NCBI GenBank assembly: GCA_035626515.1
Contig: DASPNM010000019.1
Location: forward strand, 310,001 to 374,000
DNA: 64,000 bases
Reading direction: 5' to 3'
Source: DASPNM01 sp035626515
GTDB taxonomy: Bacteria; Bacteroidota; Bacteroidia; Chitinophagales; Chitinophagaceae
Shown here: positions 41,788 through 50,035 of the stretch, in pieces
Layout: every line of letters begins with the position of its first letter
How positions within the stretch are numbered: position 1 is the first letter of the stretch
Made by a program: the position numbers and the translations under genes
Notes under the pieces: generated by a model
The model's database searches: none
Told to the model about the DNA's origin: nothing
What the model saw: only the letters and a program-made list of their open reading frames with translations

Positions 41788-44625
41788 TTACTTGCTTAAA
41801 TACATACTCCGATCCTTATACAACTGCCGGAAGTAAGGATCTCTCAGCTCTTTTATGAACCTGATGGCTTCTCCGGTCGACTTCATCTCCGGCCCAAGCT
41901 CTTTATTTACGCCCGGAAATTTTTCAAAGCTGAATACCGGCTCCTTAATGGCGAAGCCCTGCAGCCTTTTTTCGAATGTAAAATCCCGCAGGTTGTTCAC
42001 TCCAAGCATGATCTTCGTGGCAATGTTGAGATAAGGGATCCGGTACGCCTTCGCGATGAAGGGCGTGGTTCTCGAGGCTCTGGGGTTCGCCTCGATCACA
42101 TAAACCTTTCCATCCTTGATGGCGAACTGGATGTTGATCAGTCCGCGGATTTGCAGCCTTCGTGCGATCTTTTCTGCATATTCTTCCATCGTCGTCACGA
42201 CGAGTGGGGTGAGGTTGAAAGGCGGAAGCACTGCGTGGCTGTCGCCGCTGTGGATGCCAGCGGGCTCGATGTGCTCCATTACGCCCATCACGTGAAATTC
42301 CTCTCCGTCAAAAATCGCGTCGATCTCCGCTTCCTGGCAACGGTCGAGGAAATGATCAATCAGGATCTTGTTTCCGGGAATGTGCTTGAGCAGGCTGATG
42401 ACAGCCTTTTCCACTTCTTCATCGTTAATCACGATCCGCATCCTCTGGCCGCCCAGCACATAGGAAGGGCGCACCAGTACCGGGTATCCTACCGTATTCG
42501 CCACGCGGATCGCTTCATCCACATTCGTCGCGGTACCATAGCTGGGATAGGGAATGCCGAGCTCCTTGAGCATGTCGCTGAACCGTCCGCGGTCTTCGGC
42601 AATGTCCATGCTGTCGAATGAAGTGCCGACGATGGGGATGTTGCGCTCATGCAGCAGCCTTGCGAGCTTGAGAGCTGTTTGCCCGCCCAGCTGCACGATC
42701 ACTCCGTCGGGTTTTTCGTGTTCGATAATCTCCCACAGATGTTCCCAGTATACCGGTTCGAAATAAAGCTTATCCGCCATGTCGAAATCCGTGCTCACCG
42801 TTTCCGGGTTGCAGTTCACCATAATGGACTCGAATCCGCATTCGCGGATAGCCAGGAGGCCGTGTACGCAGCAGTAATCGAATTCAATTCCCTGCCCGAT
42901 GCGGTTGGGACCGGAGCCCAGAACGATGATCTTCTTCCTTAACGAAGCTTTGCTTTCGTTTTCATGCCCCTGCTCAAAGGTGGAATAAAAATAGGGTGTC
43001 TTTGCTTCGAACTCGGCGCTGCAGGTGTCCACCATCTTAAACACGCGCGACAGGCCCATCGCTTTTCTCTTTTGGTATACATCCTCCTCGTCGCCATGCC
43101 CGGTAATCCGGCTGATCTGTTCATCGCTGAAGCCATTTACCTTGGCCTCGATCAGTAATTCCTCGGGAAGCGTATCAAGATCGCAGCGCGCAATTTCTTT
43201 TTCAATATTGCAGATCTTCTGGATCTCGTAGATGAACCACCGGTCGATCCCGGTGACCTTCGCAATGGTATTGACGCTTACGCCCATCATCAGCGCGTCC
43301 TTGATGCGGAAGATGCGGTCCCATTTGGGAGTTTTGATGTGCTCCAGTATCTCCTCCGCGTGCATCAGGCTCTTTCCGTAGTAGCCCAGTCCCACCGCAT
43401 TGTTCTCGAGACTCTGACACGCCTTCTGTATCGCCTCCGTGAAGCTGCGGCCGATCGCCATTACTTCGCCGACGCTTTTCATCTGCAGTCCCAATGTATC
43501 GTTCGCGCCTTTGAACTTGTCGAAATTCCATCGGGGGATCTTCACGATCACGTAGTCCAGAGCAGGCTCGAAATAGGCCGAAGTATTTCCGGTGATCTGG
43601 TTCTGCAGCTCGTCCAGGTGGTACCCGATCGCCAGCTTGGCCGCGACCTTTGCGATGGGATAGCCGGTTGCTTTCGACGCAAGCGCGGAGGAGCGGCTTA
43701 CTCGCGGGTTAATTTCCACGGCAATGATCTCTTCGGTTTCGGGGTTGAGCGCAAACTGCACGTTGCAGCCGCCCGCAAAATTTCCAAGGTCCCGCATCAT
43801 CCGGATAGCCGTGTTGCGCATGAGCTGCATGGCAGTGTCGCTGAGCGTCATGGCCGGTGCCACGGTCACCGAATCTCCGGTGTGAATTCCCATCGGGTCG
43901 AAATTCTCCACGGTGCAGATGATGCATACATTATTTGCTGAGTCGCGAAGGAGTTCCAGCTCGAATTCCTTCCAGCCGAGCACCGCTCTTTCTACCAGCA
44001 CCTCGTGAATCGGAGAGGCCTGCAAACCGCGGTTGAGCGCTTCGTCCAGCTCTGTCTTATCATGCACAAAGCCTCCTCCCGTTCCGCCGAGAGTGAAAGA
44101 AGGGCGAATCACCAGTGGGAATCCGATCTGCTGCGCAAATTCTTTTCCCTCGAGAAAGGAGTTCGCGGTCTTTGCCGGAGCTACCGGGACCCCCATCGCA
44201 ATCATCCATTGCCGGAATTTTTCCCGGTCTTCTGCTTTATCAATCGCGCGGATGTCCACGCCGATCAGACGAACATTGTATTTCTGCCAGATGCCCAGGT
44301 CTTCTGCCTCTTTCGCCAGGTTCAGCGCCGTCTGGCCTCCCATGGTCGGAAGCACTGCGTCGATCGGATCCCCGGCGGATGCGTTTTCTTCGAGAATTTC
44401 CTCAATGCTCTCCACTGTCAGCGGAAGGAGGTACACCTTGTCGGCCATCATCGGGTCGGTCATGATAGTAGCCGGGTTGCTGTTGATGAGAAATACTTTG
44501 ATCCCTTCCTCGCGAAGGCTTCGGGCAGCCTGTGTTCCGGAATAGTCGAATTCGCAGGCCTGGCCGATCACGATGGGACCCGAGCCGATGATGAGTACCG
44601 ATTTTATTGAGCTGTCTTTAGGCAT
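41788..44625 (-). CDS. carB: Carbamoyl-phosphate synthase large chain lacking the MGS regulatory domain
   Basis: CarB, 945 residues, makes carbamoyl phosphate for pyrimidines and arginine from bicarbonate, ammonia and two ATP, with CarA providing ammonia. Both ATP-grasp synthase halves are complete: VLIIGSGPIVIGQACEFDYSG at the start, VEINPRVSRSSALASKATGYP in the first, LGSGPNRIGQGIEFDYCC and VIEANPRASRTTPFIAKAYRIP in the second. The E. coli-type enzyme is near 1070 residues; here the protein ends right after the second synthase domain, so the C-terminal MGS-like allosteric domain is missing. A bipartite promoter lies upstream. carA is not in the window. Confidence 0.96.
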   Translation of the reverse strand: MPKDSSIKSVLIIGSGPIVIGQACEFDYSGTQAARSLREEGIKVFLINSNPATIMTDPMMADKVYLLPLTVESIEEILEENASAGDPIDAVLPTMGGQTALNLAKEAEDLGIWQKYNVRLIGVDIRAIDKAEDREKFRQWMIAMGVPVAPAKTANSFLEGKEFAQQIGFPLVIRPSFTLGGTGGGFVHDKTELDEALNRGLQASPIHEVLVERAVLGWKEFELELLRDSANNVCIICTVENFDPMGIHTGDSVTVAPAMTLSDTAMQLMRNTAIRMMRDLGNFAGGCNVQFALNPETEEIIAVEINPRVSRSSALASKATGYPIAKVAAKLAIGYHLDELQNQITGNTSAYFEPALDYVIVKIPRWNFDKFKGANDTLGLQMKSVGEVMAIGRSFTEAIQKACQSLENNAVGLGYYGKSLMHAEEILEHIKTPKWDRIFRIKDALMMGVSVNTIAKVTGIDRWFIYEIQKICNIEKEIARCDLDTLPEELLIEAKVNGFSDEQISRITGHGDEEDVYQKRKAMGLSRVFKMVDTCSAEFEAKTPYFYSTFEQGHENESKASLRKKIIVLGSGPNRIGQGIEFDYCCVHGLLAIRECGFESIMVNCNPETVSTDFDMADKLYFEPVYWEHLWEIIEHEKPDGVIVQLGGQTALKLARLLHERNIPIVGTSFDSMDIAEDRGRFSDMLKELGIPYPSYGTATNVDEAIRVANTVGYPVLVRPSYVLGGQRMRIVINDEEVEKAVISLLKHIPGNKILIDHFLDRCQEAEIDAIFDGEEFHVMGVMEHIEPAGIHSGDSHAVLPPFNLTPLVVTTMEEYAEKIARRLQIRGLINIQFAIKDGKVYVIEANPRASRTTPFIAKAYRIPYLNIATKIMLGVNNLRDFTFEKRLQGFAIKEPVFSFEKFPGVNKELGPEMKSTGEAIRFIKELRDPYFRQLYKDRSMYLSK

Positions 44626-44683
44626 TTTCAGAAGAAGTCCGGCACGCTCCCCGGGAAGCTCCGGGCCGGCCGGACAAATTGCG

Positions 44684-44712
44684 CAAATCTAAGGCAATAG
44701 CGCTGTCCGCAA
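44684..44712 (-). promoter_or_regulatory. Bipartite promoter for carB
   Basis: On the minus strand TTG (44712-44710), 18 nt, TAGATTTG (44691-44684), perfect for the Bacteroidota consensus, about 59 nt before the start. The leader between is GC-rich (CCGGCCGGCCCGGAGC) and may fold. Confidence 0.7.
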
Positions 44713-44740
44713 GGGAGAAAAGGATTTTTTTTTCAACAGT

Positions 44741-45328
44741 TCAGAATCCCTTCATTGTCCCGGGCCTCGGGATGCGGCGGTAGGAAAGGGAAAACAGGTC
44801 GTCGAAGAGACTTCCCTGCCCCCGGGCCGCGACAAGAGCCTGCCGCAGCTCAGCCGGATCGCGGAAAGTTTTTTTGACCGGCGAAAAATTTTCACTAACG
44901 GTGCGAACGGTAAGGGTGTCGTTGCGCAGGGAAAAATTGGCAAAATGATAGATCCGCTGCGTGCTGACCACGGGCTCTTTCTTTTTCCCCCTGGTGGTGA
45001 CTGAAACCACTGTGCTCATAATATTCAGGTAGGGTTCGTTGTCGAGATAAACTACATACCCGGTAAAATGAGAAGTGTCCGGGAGGATCATGTCGCCTTT
45101 TACCGCTTTGCCGTAGCGGACGATTGAGTACGTAGAATCGGAGTCGCGGCCGATATCGAGTGCTTCCACACCGAAATAATCACTCCCGTCCCTGACGATG
45201 CCGTACCAGTAGCCGATGAGGGAGCTGTCTACCGACTGCATCGGGCGCTCAGCAAGCGGCACGTTCGATTCGAACGGACAGCCCGCCAGAGCGAAGGCCA
45301 GCGGAATGAACAAAAACGAATATTTCAA
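44741..45328 (-). CDS. Lipoprotein of unknown function
   Basis: A 195-residue predicted lipoprotein (lipobox LAGC, Cys at about residue 16). The mature part starts with a proline-containing linker followed by GYWYGIVRDGSDYFGVEALDIG, then alternating beta strands with YSIVRYGKAVKGDMIL, HFTGYVVYLDNEPYLNI and a C-terminal basic part. It resembles a small beta-sandwich or lipocalin-like domain but no family is recognised. It lies upstream of carB on the same strand, 115 nt away, with a separate promoter for carB, so it is likely its own unit. Confidence 0.65.
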   Translation of the reverse strand: MKYSFLFIPLAFALAGCPFESNVPLAERPMQSVDSSLIGYWYGIVRDGSDYFGVEALDIGRDSDSTYSIVRYGKAVKGDMILPDTSHFTGYVVYLDNEPYLNIMSTVVSVTTRGKKKEPVVSTQRIYHFANFSLRNDTLTVRTVSENFSPVKKTFRDPAELRQALVAARGQGSLFDDLFSLSYRRIPRPGTMKGF

Positions 45329-45402
45329 GCGAAAAATTTAAGGGGAAAAGGTACAACTATTGATGATTTGTTCCCATCTCGTAAGTGGATTTCCCATGTA
45401 TC

Positions 45403-45410
45403 TAAATTTG
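45403..45410 (+). promoter_or_regulatory. TAnnTTTG -7 element abutting the M23 peptidase gene
   Basis: TAAATTTG, perfect. It ends 4 nt before the ATG at 45414 and 10 nt before a GTG at 45420, and it rules out earlier in-frame starts. Confidence 0.6.
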
Positions 45411-45413
45411 TGT

Positions 45414-47180
45414 ATGCAGGTGAAGCGCCTTGTGCCCGGTCTGGTTGTTTTCATTTCCAGTGTTTCCATCGCGCAAAATCCTTCTTACCCGCGTGGTTAC
45501 TTCCGGAATCCGCTCGCCATTCCCATGGAGCTCACGGCGAATTTCGGTGAGATCCGTTCCGATCACTGGCACATGGGTCTGGATCTGCGGACCCGCCAGA
45601 AAGAAAACCAGCCTGTTTATGCAGCGGCTGCCGGATACATTTCACATGTCGGAATTCGGCCGCACAGTTTCGGGCGATACATCGTCATTAATCACCCCAA
45701 CGGGCTTTCTACCCTGTACGCGCATCTGAATGAGTTTTTTCCCGCTCTGGAGACTTACGTGCGCCGTCGTCAGCATGAACTCGAACAATGGTCGGTGGAG
45801 CTGGACCTGGACAGCCGGCTCTTTCCGGTAAGGAAAGGACAGTTCATCGCTTACAGCGGCAACACCGGCGGTTCGCAGGGACCGCATTTGCATTTTGAGA
45901 TACGGGAAACGCGGAGCCAAAAATGCCTCAACCCGCTCCTGTTTGGTTTCCCTCTGGCGGACGAGGTCCCCCCGGATCTGTACAAGCTTGCAGTGTACGA
46001 TGCCGACCGTTCCGTGTACCGACAAACGCCCGTTCTCTACAGCCTGAAAAGAACCGATTCGGGTTACGTGCTGTCCGGGAATGCCGCGATTACCACGGGG
46101 TATCGCCGACTCCGGTTCGCATTGCAGGCAAGCGACCGCCTCAGTGGTTCGCCGAATCCCAATGGCATTTACAGCGCATTCCTCTTTGGAGACAGCAGTC
46201 TCTTGTCCGGATTCGTTCTGGATTCCATTTCATATTCGGAATCCCGTTTCATCAACGCGCAGATCGATTACCGGCAGGCTTTCAACAGCGGTGCCGACCT
46301 GCAGTTTCTTTCGCCGCTTCCCGGCGACGTTGGACCGGTGTATCATTTCTTGGGGCCAGCGGAACTGAGCGACAGCATCGCAGGTTCGTTTGGCATTGAA
46401 GTGCGGGACGCCGCCCGCAATCTTTCCCGGTTGCGTTTCAGCATGCAGTACAGCGACAGCCTTCGCAGCTTGCCCAATCCTGTGGAGAAGGAGCTGCTGG
46501 TTCCAGGTGCGGCGAACCACATCCGGCGTGCGGAGTTTGAGGCTTTGTTTTCCAACAACAACGTTTACGATACCGTGCCTGTGGTTTACTGGCAGAAAGA
46601 AATATTTCCCGATGCTTCGGTTTCGCGGCTGCATCAGCTGAACGATCTTTCCCTCCCGGTGCACGAAAAGTTTACAGTTAAAGTCAGGCCGGCTCGGGAG
46701 CTTCCCGAGGAGTGGAAACAACGCCTGATCCTCCGGCGGGAATCCGAAGCGCGAAAAGCCGAATGGGAGAACGGGTGGATCACTGCGTCTTTCAATGATT
46801 TCGGCAGCTTCCAGGCTTTCGTTGACCTGGCGCCTCCTGAGATTGCTGCACCCGCCAAGGCGAAATGGGGAGATACCCTTGACCTCAGTCCGTCAACGAG
46901 CATCGTGTTCCGTCCGGCGGATAACTTCGGGATCAAAAGTTTCCGGGCGGAATTGAATGGCCAATGGGCCATTTTCAGCAACGATAAGGGCCGCACCTGG
47001 GTGCATCGCTTCGATTCAGGCTTTCGGTACGGGCTACACCACCTTCGGGTGCGGGTCGAGGACCTCGCCGGAAATATTACCGAAAAAGAGTGGTGGTTCC
47101 GGAAACTTCCCTATTCACCGCCAAAAAAGAAGGCAGCAAGGAAGAAGTCTGCAAAACCTCGCTCAAAAAGCCGCCGGTGA
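45414..47180 (+). CDS. Secreted M23 family metallopeptidase
   Basis: A 588-residue secreted peptidase. A short signal peptide (to about SIAQ) is followed by the M23 (lysostaphin-type) domain: SDHWHMGLDLRTRQKENQPVYAAAAGY contains the zinc His and Asp, SFGRYIVINHPNGLSTLYAHL and GNTGGSQGPHLHFEIRE the catalytic HxH. About 400 further residues are beta-rich and probably bind substrate or partners, ending in a Lys/Arg-rich tail. M23 enzymes cleave peptidoglycan cross-bridges, or act as regulators. A GTG at 45420 is an alternative start. It is followed after 30 nt by the Bcp gene. Confidence 0.88.
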   Translation: MQVKRLVPGLVVFISSVSIAQNPSYPRGYFRNPLAIPMELTANFGEIRSDHWHMGLDLRTRQKENQPVYAAAAGYISHVGIRPHSFGRYIVINHPNGLSTLYAHLNEFFPALETYVRRRQHELEQWSVELDLDSRLFPVRKGQFIAYSGNTGGSQGPHLHFEIRETRSQKCLNPLLFGFPLADEVPPDLYKLAVYDADRSVYRQTPVLYSLKRTDSGYVLSGNAAITTGYRRLRFALQASDRLSGSPNPNGIYSAFLFGDSSLLSGFVLDSISYSESRFINAQIDYRQAFNSGADLQFLSPLPGDVGPVYHFLGPAELSDSIAGSFGIEVRDAARNLSRLRFSMQYSDSLRSLPNPVEKELLVPGAANHIRRAEFEALFSNNNVYDTVPVVYWQKEIFPDASVSRLHQLNDLSLPVHEKFTVKVRPARELPEEWKQRLILRRESEARKAEWENGWITASFNDFGSFQAFVDLAPPEIAAPAKAKWGDTLDLSPSTSIVFRPADNFGIKSFRAELNGQWAIFSNDKGRTWVHRFDSGFRYGLHHLRVRVEDLAGNITEKEWWFRKLPYSPPKKKAARKKSAKPRSKSRR

Positions 47181-47210
47181 TGCGTGCGCAGATTTCGAAC
47201 TTTGCGTCAA

Positions 47211-47669
47211 ATGGTTACCCTGAAACCCGGCGATGAGGCTCCGTCGTTCACCGGCACTGACCACGAAGGGCGCAACATTTCGCTCGCGGATTTCCGGGGC
47301 AACAAACTGGTATTGTACTTCTTCCCGGAAGCCGGTTCCCCCACCTGCACTATTGAATCCTGCAACCTTCGCGACCACTACCCCGCCCTGCTTCTGAAAG
47401 GATACGAGGTGCTTGGAGTGAGTCCCGACGATCCGGAAAAGCAAAACAGGTTCGCAAGGAAGCACGATCTCCCTTTTCGCCTTATTGCGGATTCCGGAAA
47501 CCGGATCGCCAAAGCCTATGGCGTATGGGACAAGAAGAAGCTTTTCGGGCATGAATACATGGGAATCCGTCGCACCACATTCCTGATTGATGAGAAAGGA
47601 AAGATAGCCGGCATCTTCACGCGCCCAAAGAACAAGGCTCACGCCGCGGAGATCCTTGCCTTTGGATAG
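47211..47669 (+). CDS. bcp: Peroxiredoxin, Bcp/PrxQ type
   Basis: A 152-residue thioredoxin-fold peroxidase that reduces peroxides using thioredoxin. The peroxidatic Cys lies in AGSPTCTIESCNLRDHY, with the resolving Cys four residues later, as in PrxQ (usual spacing CxxxxC). The conserved Arg is in the segment GIRRTTFLIDEKGKI. Cytoplasmic, no signal peptide. The ATG at 47211 gives the standard start MVTLKPGDEAPSFTG. It lies 30 nt behind the M23 gene. Confidence 0.95.
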   Translation: MVTLKPGDEAPSFTGTDHEGRNISLADFRGNKLVLYFFPEAGSPTCTIESCNLRDHYPALLLKGYEVLGVSPDDPEKQNRFARKHDLPFRLIADSGNRIAKAYGVWDKKKLFGHEYMGIRRTTFLIDEKGKIAGIFTRPKNKAHAAEILAFG

Positions 47670-47784
47670 TTATTCCCAGCTCGTGCAAATCCTTTTCTTG
47701 CGACTATGAAACTCCTCGCATAAATTGAGCGCCAAAGCAACCAGGATTTCTGAGCGGCCGATTCACGTTACTAAAATTCGGGAC

Positions 47785-48732
47785 ATGAAACTAATTGCAA
47801 GCCTGCTTTTTCTTTTGAGCGCGGCCGTTGCCGGCGCCCAGGAGGATACAACGCTGAATGCGCTGACCCGCGACATGGGAACCACGAAAGAAGAGCCGAA
47901 ACCAGTGCAGATATTCAGTTCGGAACGGGCTATCCATGCCAACACCACGGAGCTGGTGGGGAAAGGCAGAATGCAATTCCTGGTAACGCACAACTTCGAT
48001 GACATAGCCGGTTCGCGCGGTGGCATCAAAAACTTTTTCGGTCTCGATGTGACCACCGACGTGCGGATTGGATTTGAGATCGGGCTGGGAAGGAAACTGG
48101 ACGCGATCGTTTCGCGGGCTAAAGCGGCAGGCAATATTTCCCGCATTTTCGAGCTCGGTTTTAAATACCGCTTCCTCCAGCAGACAGAAGATAACAGCAC
48201 GCCGTTGTCCCTGGCACTATTCGTAAACAATGCTCTTTCCACCATGGATGCGTCGCCTGTTCCGACGGATGAAAACTATTTCCGGGAATTCAGCGACCGG
48301 AATTCGCAGGTGGTGCAGCTGATTGTTGCGAGGCGTTTCGGAAGAGTGAGCCTGCAGCTGAATCCAACTTTTTTGCACCAGGGATACGTGATCCCGAATG
48401 ATCAGCAGAATATTTTCGCCCTTGGAGGAGTGATTCGCTTCCCGGTTGGACGTTCTGTAAACTTGATCGTAGACTATTTTCACCCCTTTCGCAACGAGCA
48501 GAGCAAAGATTCGCTTTTCAGCATGAAGGGCCTTAAGTTCTACGATCCGCTGGGCCTGGGAGTGGAGATACTGACAGCGGGACATGTGTTCCTCTTGAAA
48601 TTTTCGAATGCGCGGGAAATCCTGGAGAACCGGTTCATTCCCCGAACCACGACCAACTGGGGCGACGGCCAGTTCCGCTGGTGTTTCACCATTTCGCGTC
48701 GTTTCGTCCTCTGGCGCGAGCGCGGCGAATGA
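47785..48732 (+). CDS. DUF5777 beta-barrel protein, outer membrane
   Basis: A 315-residue secreted protein with a signal peptide (to about VAGAQ). The mature part is made of alternating hydrophobic beta strands with aromatic ends, such as GRMQFLVTHNFDD, VSLQLNPTFLHQGYV, VNLIVDYFHPFRN and FRWCFTISRRFVLW, the last being the typical closing strand. This matches the DUF5777 barrel family I know from Bacteroidota, whose members often sit near cytochrome or YceI genes; none is seen here. The start at 47785 gives a normal signal peptide. It converges with birA. Confidence 0.75.
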   Translation: MKLIASLLFLLSAAVAGAQEDTTLNALTRDMGTTKEEPKPVQIFSSERAIHANTTELVGKGRMQFLVTHNFDDIAGSRGGIKNFFGLDVTTDVRIGFEIGLGRKLDAIVSRAKAAGNISRIFELGFKYRFLQQTEDNSTPLSLALFVNNALSTMDASPVPTDENYFREFSDRNSQVVQLIVARRFGRVSLQLNPTFLHQGYVIPNDQQNIFALGGVIRFPVGRSVNLIVDYFHPFRNEQSKDSLFSMKGLKFYDPLGLGVEILTAGHVFLLKFSNAREILENRFIPRTTTNWGDGQFRWCFTISRRFVLWRERGE

Positions 48733-48741
48733 GAGTGAATA

Positions 48742-49500
48742 TTATTTCAGCCATTCTACCTCTTCGAAGCTGAACTCTTCCTCCAGCACATGCCGCACCA
48801 CAAGCTTTCCCGCGGCCGAAACGCCGCAAAGTGTGGCATCGAAGACGCGGTTTTCCTTTCTCAGCCGCACCTTTTCGTCTTTCCGGTACAGCAGGTGGTT
48901 GTATTCCTCGAGTACAGCCGCGAATCCCTGTTGCTGCATCATTCGGAGTCGCCGCTCCAGAATCCTGCAGAGTTCAAGGGCGAGCTGACGCGGATCCTGA
49001 GCCACACCGGTGATCTGCTTGACTGATACCGGGTTCGGCAGTTCCGGAGGAAACCATTCCTGGTTGACGTTGATCCCGATTCCGGCGACCGACCAGTTCC
49101 AGGTGCCTTGCTCCGTGCCCGCTGAAAAAACATTTTCGATAAGTATTCCCCCAAGTTTGCGGTCTGCGAAATAGAGATCGTTGGGCCATTTGATGCGGGC
49201 GTCAATCCCAACGCCTACAAGAAGTTCTGTTGCTGCAGTTGCAACGCAGGCGCTGATGCTAAAAAGTTCCGTCACGGCCGCTTTTCGCGGTTCGAGGACG
49301 ACGGTGAGGCTGACACCCGCGTCTTTTTCCGTCACCCAATGCCGCCCCCGCTGGCCCTTCCCCTTCAGCTGATCCTGTGCGAAAATGGCCGTTCCGTGCG
49401 AGGCCTTCCCGCGCGCAATCAGGCTTCGGGCATAGTTGTTGGTGCTGTCAACTGATTGCAGCTCAATGAAGGGCCCGGAGAGCGGAGAAGGGTCAGTCAA
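48742..49500 (-). CDS. birA: Biotin--[acetyl-CoA-carboxylase] ligase
   Basis: A 252-residue biotin protein ligase that attaches biotin to carboxylase carrier proteins. Visible are ELQSVDSTNNYARS at the start of the core, AQDQLKGKGQRGRHW (the GRGRRGR-type biotinyl-AMP loop), IKWPNDLYFADRKLGGILIE and GIGINVNQEWF. The protein lacks an N-terminal DNA-binding HTH, so it is a plain ligase without repressor function, as in most Bacteroidota. The start is the TTG at 49498-49500; no ATG is available. It is divergent from rsfS. Confidence 0.92.
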   Translation of the reverse strand: MTDPSPLSGPFIELQSVDSTNNYARSLIARGKASHGTAIFAQDQLKGKGQRGRHWVTEKDAGVSLTVVLEPRKAAVTELFSISACVATAATELLVGVGIDARIKWPNDLYFADRKLGGILIENVFSAGTEQGTWNWSVAGIGINVNQEWFPPELPNPVSVKQITGVAQDPRQLALELCRILERRLRMMQQQGFAAVLEEYNHLLYRKDEKVRLRKENRVFDATLCGVSAAGKLVVRHVLEEEFSFEEVEWLK

Positions 49501-49507
49501 TTAATCG

Positions 49508-49515
49508 TACTTTTG
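49508..49515 (+). promoter_or_regulatory. TAnnTTTG -7 element for rsfS
   Basis: TACTTTTG, a perfect match, about 75 nt upstream of the best rsfS start. It may also drive ftsH. Confidence 0.55.
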
Positions 49516-49590
49516 AACAAAGTAAAGGCTTCTGCCTCTGTTCCCGGCTTGGGAACAGATAAACATAAACTAAAAATATTATTGGAACAA

Positions 49591-49968
49591 TTGGCAGTAC
49601 TCACCAACCGGAAGAAAAGTGCGGTCAGGCTTACCAGCAATTCGAAAATCATCAAAACCATCATTGCGGCGATCCAGGAAAAGAAAGGGGAACATATCCT
49701 CACCCTGGACCTGAGAAAAATCCCTGAAGCAGTCGCGGATTTTTTCATCGTCTGCGAGGCAAGCAGCCAGCCGCAGATCCGGGCTATCGCCGACAACGTG
49801 GAAGAAAAAGTGTGGGAGCGATGCGAAGAAGGTCCTTATCACCACGAAGGTTTGCAGAAGCTTCAATGGGTGCTGATTGACTATGTGAATGTGGTCGTAC
49901 ACATCATGCTCCCCGAGATCAGGAAATTTTACCGGCTCGAGGAAATGTGGGGCGATGCTGCAGATTAG
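49591..49968 (+). CDS. rsfS: Ribosome silencing factor RsfS
   Basis: RsfS, 125 residues, binds ribosomal protein uL14 and blocks subunit joining in starved cells. The core NSKIIKTIIAAIQEKKGEHI, ADFFIVCEASSQPQIRAIAD, GPYHHEGLQKLQWVLIDYVNVVVHIM and FYRLEEMW is diagnostic. There is no ATG near the N-terminus; I place the start at the TTG at 49591, which gives the usual short basic extension before the core, with a TTG at 49582 as alternative. A longer reading would cross the promoter element at 49508-49515. It is followed after 67 nt by ftsH. Confidence 0.9.
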   Translation: MAVLTNRKKSAVRLTSNSKIIKTIIAAIQEKKGEHILTLDLRKIPEAVADFFIVCEASSQPQIRAIADNVEEKVWERCEEGPYHHEGLQKLQWVLIDYVNVVVHIMLPEIRKFYRLEEMWGDAAD

Positions 49969-50035
49969 TGTTAAAATAAAGCGGGAACGCGAACTTTTTA
50001 GGATAATAATCCTTATTTAGCAAGGGAGAAGGAAT

